The translations under genes were made by a program, and so were the position numbers. The notes under the pieces are model-generated. The model searched no databases. It was not told the DNA's origin and saw only the letters and a list, made by a program, of their open reading frames with translations. 64,000 nt of DNA from Hordeum vulgare subsp. vulgare (Eukaryota; Streptophyta; Magnoliopsida; Poales; Poaceae). Location of the stretch: contig NC_058521.1 of the NCBI RefSeq assembly GCF_904849725.1, forward strand, positions 340,054,638 through 340,118,637, given 5' to 3'. Shown one piece after another: positions 11,648 to 21,601 of this stretch. How positions within the stretch are numbered: position 1 is the stretch's first letter; every line of letters starts with the position of its first letter.

Positions 11648-12769
11648 GTGTCTCTCTTCAACGCCCCCAACGAGAACCACATCACCAAGTGCCTCATGGC
11701 AAAAGGTACCAATCAGGTAACTCCCATCATTAAGACCAACATTACTTCTGCTCCTTCATTGTTAAATTGTGTAGAAGGTAGTGATGTTGGACAACTTAAT
11801 GAGCATGATCTTGATAAGTTTCTATGCACTATTAAGGGAGAACCCAAGAAGCACTTTGTTGCTCTCTTGGAACAACTGGGTGAGGCCACTGACCTCATTG
11901 AGTCTCATGAGGAGACCATCTCCGAGCTTCAGGGACATAGCCGTGACTATGCCGATGAAATTGCCGAATTATGTAGTGCTCTAGAAGAAGAGCGCACTCT
12001 TCGTTTGGCTCTTGAGGAGTCATATAACGATGACTGCGCTAAAATGCAAAAGAAACTAGATCATGATGTTGTTCTTACTCGCATGCTTAAATCTGAAAAG
12101 TATGCTCTTGAAGTTGGCCGTGACAGACTCAAGGAAGAGTTTGACATACTTGACAAGGCCCACAAAGCCTTAAAAGGTGTTCATTTCTCTCTGAAAGAGT
12201 CTCATGATCAACTCCAAGCAAAGCTTACCAAGGAGATCTCTACTTGTCATCCCTTTGTGTTAATTGATAATACTTGTGCAACTAACCCTTGTTGTGAGCA
12301 TGTTCATCTTGTGGAGGAAAATGTCAAGTTAAAGGAGAAACTTGAGAAGGGCCTTGTGGCATGCAGACAAGGTGACAAGAGTCTGAACGATCTTTTGAGC
12401 ACTCAAAAGGGTGTTGTAGGAAAGGAAGGACTTGGACTTACCTCCAAGTCAAAAGGTAAAAGGAAGAACAAGGACAAACGATCTCTCACCCTCATGGACA
12501 TCTTTGTCAAAGAGGGTGAGGGGACTCAGAAGGTGAACAGGAACAAGGTGGACTATGGGAACCCCAAGAAGGGCAAAACCGCTCCTACTAACACAGCCGG
12601 CAAACTCAATTCCTCTTATGTGTTATGTTGTGCTAGTGATGGGCATGTTTATGCCAAATTTGTTGGTTCCTATGATGAAGATATTGAATGGGCTATCTGG
12701 GTTCCTAAGACCCTTGTCTCGAACATGAAAGGACCCATTAAAAAATGGGTACCTAAAACCAAGCCTTGA
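11648..12769 (+). CDS. gag: Copia gag C-terminal coiled-coil extension
   Basis: It continues the gag frame beyond the TAG at 11642 for 373 codons to TGA at 12767. Residues about 70-200 carry heptad-like Leu/Glu/Lys repeats that predict coiled coils, then a Cys-rich patch (near 12280-12300), a Lys-rich basic stretch (near 12450-12480) and a conserved tail ending WVPKTKP. SIRE-lineage gags have this arrangement. The frame has no ATG of its own at the left, so it would be made only by readthrough of the TAG. Confidence 0.75.
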   Translation: MSLFNAPNENHITKCLMAKGTNQVTPIIKTNITSAPSLLNCVEGSDVGQLNEHDLDKFLCTIKGEPKKHFVALLEQLGEATDLIESHEETISELQGHSRDYADEIAELCSALEEERTLRLALEESYNDDCAKMQKKLDHDVVLTRMLKSEKYALEVGRDRLKEEFDILDKAHKALKGVHFSLKESHDQLQAKLTKEISTCHPFVLIDNTCATNPCCEHVHLVEENVKLKEKLEKGLVACRQGDKSLNDLLSTQKGVVGKEGLGLTSKSKGKRKNKDKRSLTLMDIFVKEGEGTQKVNRNKVDYGNPKKGKTAPTNTAGKLNSSYVLCCASDGHVYAKFVGSYDEDIEWAIWVPKTLVSNMKGPIKKWVPKTKP

Positions 12770-12773
12770 TCTA

Positions 12774-15700
12774 TTGCAGGAGTTTGCTTCCGGTGGGGTG
12801 TCATGGTTGCTCGATAGTGGAGCAACAAATCATATGACCGGAAGCAAGGACTTAGTGGTGGATGTGCATCCTTCTCCATCTATGCCCACCCATGTCCAAT
12901 TCGCCGATGCATCCTCGTCGAAGGTATTGGGATTTGGTAAGGTGGTCGTCTCTCAAGATTTATCTATTGAGAAGGTCATGCTTGTTGAGTCACTTGCCTA
13001 CAATTTACTTTCGGTTCGTCAACTTGCAATCATGGGTTTTTCCACATTCTTTAATATCGACACTGTGGTCCTCCTGAGCAAGACTCTTAAAGTAGCCTAT
13101 GTTGGACATGTCAAAAATGGTCTCTATGTGGTGAACTTCTCGAAGCGACCCACTAAGACCGCGACATGTTTAATGGCTAAAGTTGACGTGGGCTGGCTTT
13201 GGCATCGCCGTTTAGCTCATGTCAATATGAGATCTTTGCAAAGTCTTCTGACAGGGGACCATGTTCGTGGACTAACAAATGTGAGCTTTGCTAAAGATCG
13301 TGTTTGCAGTGCTTGCATTGAAGGAAAGATTCATGAAACTTCTCATCGTCCAATGACTCTTATCTACACTAAGAGGCCATTGGAACTTCTCCATATGGAT
13401 CTGTTTGGTCCTCCAACATTTGATAATCTTGGAGGCAGAAAATATTGCTTAGTGATTGTTGATGACTACTCAAGATATACGTGGGTATATTTGTTCAGAA
13501 GGAAGAGTGAAACTCAACAAACGGTCATCAACTTTGCTAATGAAGCGCAACGTCAACATGAAGCAAAGATCTTGATGATTAGGAGTGACAACGGCACCGA
13601 GTTCAAGAACTACACCCTAGATGAGTTTCTAGGTGATGAGGGAATAAAGCACCAATATTCTGCACCATATACCCCTCAGCAAAACGGCATGGCAGAAAGG
13701 AAGAACCGTACCTTGATAGACGCTGCAAGAACAATGATGGCAGAATTCAAATCTCCATACAACTTCTGGGCAGAGGACATCAACACAGCATGTCATGCGT
13801 CCAATCGGCTCTACATCCGCAAAGGCTTGAACAAGACTCCGTATGAGATTCTAACTGGAAACAAACCCAATCTCAAGTACTTCCGGGTATTCGATTGTAA
13901 GTGTTTCATTCTTAAAAAGGGAGATCGGTTAGCTAAATTTGATTCTAGAGCACATGAGGGTATCTTTGTTGGTTATGCTACAAACTCTCATGCTTACCGT
14001 GTCCTCAACAAGTCCACCGGACTAATTGAGGAGACGTGTAACGTAGAGTCTGACGAAAATAATGGCTCCCAAGTGGAGCAAAGTGGTCTTTGTGATACAG
14101 GTGATGAAATTCCTCCCGAAGCCATAAGAAGAATGGGGATTGGTCAAATACTCCCCATTGAGGAACCCCTTGTGGCCGAAGGAGAAGGACAATGCTCTAC
14201 TCAAGTGGAGCCATCACCCCCACAAGCCCCACACGCTTCCGATGAACAAAGAGAAGACTCTCAACAAGTTGACCAAGCTCATGGTCAAGATCAATTGCCT
14301 AACAATGGTGATATGCCCCATGATATTCAAGCACTACTATCAGACCCTGAACCAACACAAGATCAAGATCAAGAGCAACCACTAATACAAGATCAAACTA
14401 GTGAACCTGCTCAAGTCGAAGGACAAGATGATCAGGAGACTGTCTCACAATTCCCGTCTGGAGCTCCAACAACCGGCTCAAGACGCAAGGGAAAACAAAA
14501 GATACAAGTCGATGCTCCTCCGTTATCTAATGAAGAACTCTTGGAGCGTCGAGCAGCCAAGAATGCGAACAAGCTGAGAGACAAGTCACATCTTATGAAG
14601 AATGTTCTTGGTAGTTTAAAGAGGGGAGTATCTGCCCATCAACAGCTTTGGAATTATTGTGAGCATCACGCGTTTGTCTTGTATTGTGAACCTCAACAGG
14701 TACAGGAAGCGCTCGATGATGAGGATTGGCTTATGGCCATGCACGAAGAACTTAACAACTTCGAGCGCAACCAAGTCTGGGATTTAGTGCCTCGACCAAC
14801 GAAGGAACATAATGTCATTGGGACCAAATGGATATTTAAGAACAAGCAAGATGAAAATGGAATTGTGATTCGAAACAAGGCAAGATTGGTTGCTCAAGGC
14901 TACTCCCAAGTCGAGGGTATCGACTACGGTGAAACCTTTGCCCCTGTTGCTCGTCGAGAATCTATTCGCATGTTACTTGCATTTGCTTCTCATCATAACT
15001 TCAAATTACAGCAAATGGATGTGAAAAGTGCATTTCTTAATGGTCCTTTGAATGAGTTGGTATATGTCAAACAACCCCCAGGATTCGAACATCCCAAGCT
15101 CCCCAATCATGTGTACAAACTCAATAAGGCACTCTATGGCCTTAAACAAGCCCCACGCGCGTGGTATGAGTACCTTACTGAGTTGTTACAAGATCGTGGG
15201 TTTGAAATTGGGAAGATTGATCCCACTCTTTTTACTAAGAGGGTTAAAGGGGATTTGTTCATATGCCAACTATATGTTGATGATATTATCTTTGGCTCTC
15301 CTAACATTTCATTCAATGAAGAATTTGCTGCGCTAATGACTGAGAAGTTTGAGATGTCCATGATGGGAGAGTTGAAGTTTTTTCTCGGGTTCGAGATTAA
15401 ACAAGGTCTAGAAGGGACATTCATCAAACAAGCCAAGTACACTCAAGACATGCTCAAACGGTTCGAGCTCGAAGATGTCAAACCGGTCAAGTTCCCCATG
15501 CCAACCAGATGCAAGCTTGACAGTGATCCAAATGGTAAAGCAGTGGATCAAAAGGTATACCGCTCCATGATTGGATCCCTCCTTTACCTCTATGCATCTA
15601 GACCGGATATTATGTTGAGTGTAGGGATATGTGCACGGTTTCAATCCGCACCAAAAGAAAGTCATTACATTATTGTCAAACGAATCTTTCGATATTTGGC

Positions 15701-16232
15701 TCATACCCCAAACTTTGGCCTCTGGTATCCCAGAGGAGCAAACTTCAATCTAGTTGGCTATTCTGACTCAGATTGGGCTGGAGATTGTGTGCAGAGGAAG
15801 TCAACATCTGGAGGGTGCCAATTCCTTGGTCGCTCTTTGGTAAGTTGGTCTTCAAAGAAGCAGAACTGTGTCTCCTTATCATCCACCGAAGCTGAGTATG
15901 TGGCAGCTGCAAGTTGTTGTGCACAATTGCTATGGATGAGGCAAACTTTAAAGGATTATGGTGTCACTTGTGACAAAGTGCCTCTTCTATGTAACAATCA
16001 AAGCGCCATCAAGATTTCCCTCAACCCAGTGCAACATAGCAAAACCAAACATATTGATATTCGTCATCACTTCATCCGTGAACATATCAAGCTAGGTGAT
16101 ATTGAGGTTCACTTCATCCACACTGAAGAGCAACTTGCAGATATTTTCACCAAGCCACTAGATGAAGCAAGGTTCCGGGAGTTAAGGCATGAGCTAAATA
16201 TCATTGATTCAAGTAATGTGGATTGGAACTAG
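12774..16232 (+). CDS. pol: Copia pol polyprotein: protease, integrase, RT, RNase H
   Basis: A 1152-codon open frame in Copia order. Protease motif [10 protein letters not shown] at residues 14-23; GAG-pre-integrase HHCC near 140-190; integrase D209, D272 and E308 with the expected D35E spacing; RT with YVDD at 834-837; RNase H with D998 and STEAEY. In RNase H the usual Cys-Asp-Asn reads Cys-Asn-Asn (codon at 15993), removing one metal-binding acid. The frame is +1 relative to gag and is open from 12729, leaving about 40 bases where a ribosomal shift could join them. There is no internal ATG near the start. A splice-acceptor-like TTGCAG at 12774-12779 is an alternative link. Otherwise intact, so recently active. 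Confidence 0.95.
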   Translation: MQEFASGGVSWLLDSGATNHMTGSKDLVVDVHPSPSMPTHVQFADASSSKVLGFGKVVVSQDLSIEKVMLVESLAYNLLSVRQLAIMGFSTFFNIDTVVLLSKTLKVAYVGHVKNGLYVVNFSKRPTKTATCLMAKVDVGWLWHRRLAHVNMRSLQSLLTGDHVRGLTNVSFAKDRVCSACIEGKIHETSHRPMTLIYTKRPLELLHMDLFGPPTFDNLGGRKYCLVIVDDYSRYTWVYLFRRKSETQQTVINFANEAQRQHEAKILMIRSDNGTEFKNYTLDEFLGDEGIKHQYSAPYTPQQNGMAERKNRTLIDAARTMMAEFKSPYNFWAEDINTACHASNRLYIRKGLNKTPYEILTGNKPNLKYFRVFDCKCFILKKGDRLAKFDSRAHEGIFVGYATNSHAYRVLNKSTGLIEETCNVESDENNGSQVEQSGLCDTGDEIPPEAIRRMGIGQILPIEEPLVAEGEGQCSTQVEPSPPQAPHASDEQREDSQQVDQAHGQDQLPNNGDMPHDIQALLSDPEPTQDQDQEQPLIQDQTSEPAQVEGQDDQETVSQFPSGAPTTGSRRKGKQKIQVDAPPLSNEELLERRAAKNANKLRDKSHLMKNVLGSLKRGVSAHQQLWNYCEHHAFVLYCEPQQVQEALDDEDWLMAMHEELNNFERNQVWDLVPRPTKEHNVIGTKWIFKNKQDENGIVIRNKARLVAQGYSQVEGIDYGETFAPVARRESIRMLLAFASHHNFKLQQMDVKSAFLNGPLNELVYVKQPPGFEHPKLPNHVYKLNKALYGLKQAPRAWYEYLTELLQDRGFEIGKIDPTLFTKRVKGDLFICQLYVDDIIFGSPNISFNEEFAALMTEKFEMSMMGELKFFLGFEIKQGLEGTFIKQAKYTQDMLKRFELEDVKPVKFPMPTRCKLDSDPNGKAVDQKVYRSMIGSLLYLYASRPDIMLSVGICARFQSAPKESHYIIVKRIFRYLAHTPNFGLWYPRGANFNLVGYSDSDWAGDCVQRKSTSGGCQFLGRSLVSWSSKKQNCVSLSSTEAEYVAAASCCAQLLWMRQTLKDYGVTCDKVPLLCNNQSAIKISLNPVQHSKTKHIDIRHHFIREHIKLGDIEVHFIHTEEQLADIFTKPLDEARFRELRHELNIIDSSNVDWN

Positions 16233-16606
16233 GCATGTTGCACCTCATTTTACATTTCATCTTGGTCTAGATGTAGGCATGGACATAGGGGGAGTGTTGT
16301 TCTCTCAATGAACTCTCCCTCCCCCCGTTATGCGTAAATCAATCTAGTCTTTCACTTTAGCCATTGTCAAATGGCACTTGTGCTTCAAAGACGACATTGG
16401 TCATGAACCCAAGGATAATTCTTCGCGGTGTCATACCATTGTCTCAAACATAGGTGGCCTCGGCCATCGCCCCTCCATCCTCTCTTGCATATAAAGGAGA
16501 GGATATACAATGACAAGTCAGTACATTTTCTTCGATGTCATCCCTTTTTACTCACTTGTCATGTGCCCAAGTTTCCCTTTTTCCTTAGCCGTGTTGAAAC
16601 ATGTAC

Positions 16607-16906
16607 AGCGGTACTACCGCCAGGGTAGCGGTACTACCGCCAGGACCCCCAGCGGTACTACCGCCAGGGGTAGCGGTACTACCGCCAGGATCCCCGGCGG
16701 TACTACCGCCAGGTATGGCGGTACTACCGCCAGGTTTCAAAATCTAACACAACCAGCTAGAAAATTTCTAGGGTTTCAAGGGGGAGCGGTACTACCGCCA
16801 GGGGAAGCGGTACTACCGCCAGGACCCCAGCGGTACTACCGCTACACCTGGCGGTACTACCGCCAGCTAGCGGTACTACCGCCGGGGCCACAGCGGTACT
16901 ACTGCT
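16607..16906. repeat. First internal palindrome array, C-centred
   Basis: About twelve copies of AGCGGTACTACCGC(C/T), the reverse complement of the LTR unit. They come in two groups split by about 50 bp of unique sequence. The last copy (16892-16906) ends 17 bases before a TATA box, so the layout mirrors the LTR promoter. Confidence 0.9.
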
Positions 16907-16923
16907 GGGCCGTACCCCTTGGC

Positions 16924-16931
16924 TATATAAA
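16924..16931 (+). promoter_or_regulatory. Internal TATA box, candidate promoter of the env-like ORF
   Basis: TATATAAA followed by GGGAGG matches the LTR site TATATAAAGGG in sequence and in following an array of the same palindrome. It would start a transcript about 0.8 kb before the env-like frame. Promoter activity is inferred from this parallel only. Confidence 0.6.
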
Positions 16932-17467
16932 GGGAGGGGGAGCCCGATTTTTGCATCTGTTTCTTCTTCCTCGCGGCTCCTCCCTCCCCTAGCCCGAAAA
17001 CCCCCTGTTTGGATCTCACTTCGTGGAGCCCCTTCTCCCCGTTGGTGTGGAAGGGTTGCTTCATCTCTTCTTCCTACTCCAAGAGCCATGAATCCCGGTC
17101 AAGCTCCTCCCTTCTTCTATTTGGCTGTTCTTCGTGTTCTAGGGTTAGGAGCATTGGGGATTGGATTCATCTTGTTGATCCTATGGCTAGTTATTGGATG
17201 GCATGAAGGAAATATTTGAGGGGAGTATAGGTCCGATGGTTTGTCGTTCTGATTGCTGCCATGCTCTAGGATTTCATCGTCTTAGATCGAATACTTGAAC
17301 TTTTGGATTAGATCTGAAACGTGCTCTCTCTTGCCTAGGCATGTTTGTACCTCTTGTTACTATGTGTTCCTCATGACAGTAGGGCTGGGGTGTACGTCTT
17401 AGTGTTCATATTCAGTCATGCCCTCGAAAACGAGTTTTATATGTCAGATCTGAAAGTCAAACCCCCC

Positions 17468-17614
17468 AGCGGTACTACTGCCAGGGGGTAGCGGTACTAC
17501 CGCTAGGACCCCAGCGGTACTACCGCCAAGGGTAGCGGTACTACCGCTATGACCCCGAGTGGTACTACCGCCAGGACTGGCGGTACTACCGCTAGGCCCC
17601 AGCGGTACTACGCC
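17468..17614. repeat. Second internal palindrome array, C-centred
   Basis: About seven further AGCGGTACTACCGC-type units, less regular than the first array, between the internal TATA box and the env-like ORF. If a transcript starts at the internal TATA box, the array would lie in its leader or in an intron. Confidence 0.85.
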
Positions 17615-17707
17615 AGGAGCATTCACGGTGTATTTTTTTTGTGTTTTATGCTTGGCAATGCATGTTTACTTTTTCTGCGTTTTCAAGATTCATTGCCTTG
17701 ACTTTTC

Positions 17708-19123
17708 TTGCCGCCTCTTTTTCGCTTTGTGGTCTGTGTCACAGGTGGCTCTGCTCGCCGTTCGAACCCCCCACGGGACACGGCGTCCAAACAGTTTCGC
17801 AACACAGAGGCGCCCGAGGGGTCTGCCACGTCTGGTCTGCCTCCCAAGAAGAAGTCCTTCAATAAGGTCGCTCACAAGGACAAGAGGGTCAATATCCGTA
17901 CAATGTCCCCCAAGGACTTTCTGCAATTTCGCACCAAGAACCCCTATCTCAAGGAGAGGGAAGTGATCGATGGGGTTGAAAATGTCTGGGCAAAGGACTA
18001 GTGCAGGATCTATCGGGATGTGATTGCTTCCTTCAAGAAGAACCATGTCTCTGTTCAGTGGATTGATCTGGCACATCTTCAGCGGAACATGGACTACTTT
18101 GGTGATGCCCTCTCTCTGGTTGATAAACTGGGCATCAAAGACATCATCACCTTCAAGACGGACTTTGATACCACTGCAGTGGCTCAATTTTATGTCACAG
18201 TCCATTTCTCTCCTGATGCACAGCGTTCCATGATCTGGATGACTGGGTCGAAGAAGATGACCGGTTCCTGGACTGAGTTCATGCAGTTCCTTCACATTGA
18301 CTTTCAGGGTGCTGACACTCCTCTTGGGCTGCGCCCTCATGCTGCAGCCCCCACCGATAGGGCCCCCGCAAAGGACAGACTGCAGTCACTGTATCTGAGG
18401 AAGGGGGTGCTTCTCAAGCACCTAGACATCATGCATCGGATCTTTCGCAACACCCTCTTCCCTCGGAGTAGTAACTTTGATGAGGTCCATGGATACTTGG
18501 CCGAGATGTTGTTACTGTGTGAGGAGGCAATGTCTCAGGAGTCTGCTCAGCTAGATATTTCAGATGTGATGTTCACAGAGCTCTGGAACTGCATCATCAA
18601 TCGTAAGGTTCCTATCTACGGGCCTTACCTGTTCGCATACATTTGCCATAAGTGGGAACAGGCTTTTCCGGATGAGGTGCTCTACGCACAGTCTGATTAC
18701 ATTGTGCATGACCCGATCAAGCTTCGCATCAAGGACAAGTGGGCCAACCCATCTACATCCTCTCAGCACATGGATACAGATACAGAGACCGCTGCTGACA
18801 CATGAACTGCCTCTCAGTCCCGCTCGTCTGCCATGCCATCTTGGGCTATCAAACTACAGGACAAGATGAAGACACTTTTCTGTATGCAGGCCAAGGGACA
18901 TTACCAGACACATGTGGCTCAGAAGCAGAGCCGCCAGAGGCATAAGCGTGTTCTCAGGACCTTGGATGTGGACATCTCCAGCGGCTCAGACGACGACATC
19001 ACTCCTGAGGCCACTTGGATGCAGGCTCAGGGGTACCAGTGGTCTGGCGATGAGGCAAAAGAGGAGGAGCAGACCGACCAGGAGGGGACAGACGAGTCTC
19101 GTGATCCTGAAGACGAGGAGTAG
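17708..19123 (+). pseudogene. Env-like third ORF of the SIRE/Maximus-like Copia
   Basis: A single frame of about 470 codons between pol and the polypurine tract, the place of the env-like gene in SIRE-lineage elements. It is broken by TAG at 17999 and TGA at 18803. The start is uncertain: an acceptor-like GTGTCACAG before GTGGCTCTG suggests the frame is entered by splicing. The central part (about 18020-18760) contains VQWIDLAHLQ and YFGDAL, resembling the plant transposon-protein domain seen in such ORFs. The C-terminus is rich in Ser, Asp and Glu. I see no convincing signal peptide or membrane segment, so a true envelope role is not supported. Confidence 0.7.
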
Positions 19124-19401
19124 TTACCTATGGCATTAGGTGTGCCCCTTTTTGGTGTCTTGTGCCAAAGGGGGAGAGAGTCTAGGATTTGCTTTCATTT
19201 CGAACTTTGCATTGCTTTGCTTTATCTCGTATGGTTTGCTTTGAAATTGGTTTGATTCTTGTTTGCTATCTTGTGTGAGACATGATCTTATGTGAGATTT
19301 ATTTCCATCATATGCTGTGAGTCATATGTCCCGTATTGTCATATATCTCTATCTTTTTGTTCTCATATTATTCTCTGTGCAAATCCGGTATTGTCATCAA
19401 T

Positions 19402-19420
19402 CCACCAAAAAGGGGGAGAT
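19402..19420 (+). promoter_or_regulatory. Polypurine tract of the Copia element
   Basis: CCACCAAAAAGGGGGAGAT abuts the 3' LTR start TGTTGAGG and is the expected plus-strand primer. Similar G5 runs lie at about 16288 and 19168. Confidence 0.85.
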
Positions 19421-20922
19421 TGTTGAGGCATAGTTTATGCCTAAGTAATTTTGGTGATTGATGACAGTACCGTACAGGACTAATCGTGTGTGTCAAGGTT
19501 TCAGGTAACACTCGTGAACGGCACAAGACGACACGTCTCCTCTCTTCTGGAACGGAAGCACGGCGCTCTCTACGATTCTCTTTATTTGAGTCATAGGAAA
19601 GCCGTACTATTAAGAGGGGATCCGTAGTGGAAAGGTTTGGGTGGAATCTATCTTTACACACGCACACTTCACATTCTCCCTTTCCTTATCTTTTGGAGCG
19701 GCCCTCGCCTATTCGTCTCGATTATCTCTGCAAAATGGTCCCAGCAGTAGTACCACTGGTGCCAGCGGTAGTACTGCTGGACTGCTAAGCGGTAGTACCG
19801 CTGCATCCAGTGGTAGTACCGCCCCTGGTCAGCGGTAGTACCGCTCCAGGTGTTTTGTTCCACCTACCTAGCGGTAGTTCGTGGACGGACCCTTTTGCGA
19901 AGACTTTCGCGGCGCTAGTAATGCTTGTGCACTACCAAGGGGCCAGCGGTAGTACCGCTGGTGTCAGCGGTAGTACCGCTGAAGGCCCAGCGGTAGTACC
20001 GCTGGTGCCAGTGGTAGTACCGCTGGTGTCAGCGGTAGTACCGCTGGAGGCCAGCGGTAGTACCGCTGCAGCCAGCGGTAGTACCGCCAGGCAGCGGTAG
20101 TACCGCTCCGGCACAGCGGTAGTACCGCTGGTACTCGGGCAGAGAGTGGGAAAACGGTCTGATTTCCCCCCCCCCCACTATAGAAAGGGTTCTTCTAGCT
20201 GAGGAACCCTATCTCTTACCTCTCTAAGCTCCATTGTTTCTCCACAAGCTCTAAAGTGCCCGATCTCTCTCCCTAGCCAATCAAACTTGTTGATTCTTTA
20301 GGGATTGGTTGAGAAGGCCTAGATCCACACTTCCACCAAGAGAAAAGCTGATTCCCCCCACCAATCCCTTGCGGATCTTGTTACTCTTGGGTGTTTGAGC
20401 ATCCTAGACGGTTGAGGTCAACTCGAAGCCATATTCCATTGTGGTGAAGCTTCGTGGTTTAGTTGGGAGCCTCCAAGCTTTGTGTGGAGTTGCCCCAACC
20501 TTGTTTGTAAAGGTTCGGCCGCCGCCTTCAAAGGCTCCTATAGTGGAATCACGGTACCTTGCATCGTGCGAGGGCGTGAGGAGAATACGGTGGCCTTAGT
20601 GGCTTTTTGGGGAGCATTGTGCCTCCACACCGCTCCAACGGAGACGTACTTCCTGTCAAAGGGAAGGAACTTCGGTAACACATCCTCGTCTCCATCGGTT
20701 CCACTTGTGGTTATCTCTAACCTTTACTTTGTATTTGCTTATGCTTGTGACTATATCTTACTTGTCTTAATAGCTCTTGTTGTTAGCTTCTATAGGGTTC
20801 ACCTCATTGTCATATTATTTGTGAACCCGTATAGTGTTTACCTTAACTTGTTAAGATTAATTAAGAAGTGGTCGTTGTCTATTCACCCCCCCCCCCTCTA
20901 GCCAACCATATCGATCCTTTAA
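19421..20922 (+). repeat. Copia 3' LTR
   Basis: A 1502-bp partner of the 5' LTR with few substitutions. It carries about fourteen palindrome units instead of eleven (19743-20129), a mutated TATA site (TATAGAAA at 20179) and a terminal CA changed to AA at 20921-20922. The end is fixed by the AATGT duplication that follows. Confidence 0.95.
19743..20129. repeat. Array of 15-bp palindromes in U3 of the 3' LTR
   Basis: Same G-centred unit as in the 5' LTR, about fourteen copies with several one- or two-base variants, first at 19743-19757 and last at 20115-20129. The copy-number difference between LTRs shows the array expands or contracts. Confidence 0.9.
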
Positions 20923-20927
20923 AATGT
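20923..20927. repeat. Target-site duplication AATGT, right copy
   Basis: Identical to 8724-8728, directly after the 3' LTR. CACTA sequence resumes here. Confidence 0.95.
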
Positions 20928-20955
20928 GTTGCTTTTGTTTGTCTAGTACATAGAG

Positions 20956-21207
20956 ATGTTGTCGTATGTCGTGTACAAGGGTGACGTTCCCGGAGTCTAC
21001 GACAACTGGGAGGAGTGTCGGAAACAGGTTCAATGTTTCAGCGGTAATAGTTAGAAAAGGTACACCACTAGGGCGGAGGTGGAAGGTAGATACACGCGCT
21101 ATCTAGCGGGAGAGAGGAGGGAGCGGAGGAGGAACCGGATGAAGATCAGTTTCATCACGATGATGCTCATCGTGACTGCAACCCTCTTCTATGTGATGGT
21201 AGTTTAG
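20956..21207 (+). pseudogene. CACTA third gene: small viroplasmin/RNase H1-N-like domain with C-terminal membrane segment
   Basis: An 84-codon frame with the pattern of the caulimovirus viroplasmin / RNase H1 N-terminal domain, which binds RNA:DNA hybrids or dsRNA: YVVYKGDVPGVYDNWEECRK near residues 4-23, then a FSGNS turn and YTTRAEVE. A basic run (ERRERRRNRMK, about residues 54-64) precedes about 19 hydrophobic residues at the very C-terminus, as in a tail-anchored protein. TAG at 21052-21054 (codon 33) breaks it. The ATG at 20956 follows an intron-acceptor-like TTTGTCTAG, so it could be a last exon of the upstream gene, now separated from it by the Copia insertion. The domain call is from motif resemblance only. 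Confidence 0.7.
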
Positions 21208-21439
21208 ATATCGACTTGTAATGTGAAGACAAACTCGCTACTCGTGAGACTTGTAATGTTCTAACTTTGTTCGGTATTTTGAATTCGGAGACTAATATGA
21301 TGAATTGTATTCGGAGACTAATATTCTATTTTATTCGATAAATCTGATGTTTATATATATGTTGTGCTATTTATATTCTGTGCTATTATGTATATTTTAA
21401 CCTGTATAAATATCAGAAAATAAAAGAAAAATCCTAATA

Positions 21440-21601
21440 TTCATAGTAGTGGCGCACCTACAGGAGGTGCGGCATTAGTATCTGGGATAGTAATGGCGCA
21501 CCAGGTGGTGCGCCATTTTTGTCTTGGATAGTAATGGCGCACCACGTGGTGCGCCACTGTTATGTATATTAACAATGGCGCACCAGGGGTGCGCCATTAC
21601 T
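21440..21601. repeat. CACTA 3' subterminal hairpin repeats
   Basis: Three close inverted pairs of AATGGCGCACC/GGTGCGCCATT type: arms 21492-21502 and 21507-21517; a perfect 22-bp palindrome, TGGCGCACCACGTGGTGCGCCA, at 21535-21556; and arms 21574-21584 and 21588-21598. A decayed unit lies at about 21452-21475. These are the expected binding sites for the element's accessory protein. Confidence 0.9.

Larger units (their letters stand above)
16233..17707. other. Spacer between pol and the env-like ORF
   Basis: About 1.5 kb with no supported protein. It holds a polypurine-like ATAGGGGGAG (about 16286-16295), two arrays of C-centred palindromes (16607-16906 and 17468-17614), a TATA box (16924) and a stretch that could be a leader exon (an ATG at 17088 opens only a short reading). 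A pyrimidine-rich tract and GTGTCACAG near 17738-17746 look like a splice acceptor for the next ORF. Confidence 0.7.
8729..20922 (+). mobile_element. Complete Copia LTR retrotransposon, SIRE/Maximus-like, 12.2 kb
   Basis: Two near-identical LTRs (8729-10165 and 19421-20922), a tRNA-Met primer site, gag, pol in Copia order (protease, integrase, RT, RNase H), a third env-like ORF and a polypurine tract are all present, flanked by AATGT. The third ORF, the coiled-coil gag C-terminus and the long LTRs fit the SIRE/Maximus lineage. High LTR identity implies recent insertion, into the non-coding part of the CACTA element between its second and third genes. The gag TAG, the gag/pol frame change and two stops in the env-like ORF suggest this copy is not fully autonomous. 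Confidence 0.95.

Noticed and set aside
17708..19123. True envelope glycoprotein
   Set aside because: Position fits the env-like ORF of SIRE-type elements, but no signal peptide, membrane anchor or cleavage site is visible, so only env-like is claimed.
20956..21207. Fragment of an integrated caulimovirus
   Set aside because: Only the viroplasmin-type domain is present. No movement, coat or RT sequence of that virus group is nearby, and the frame sits inside CACTA boundaries.
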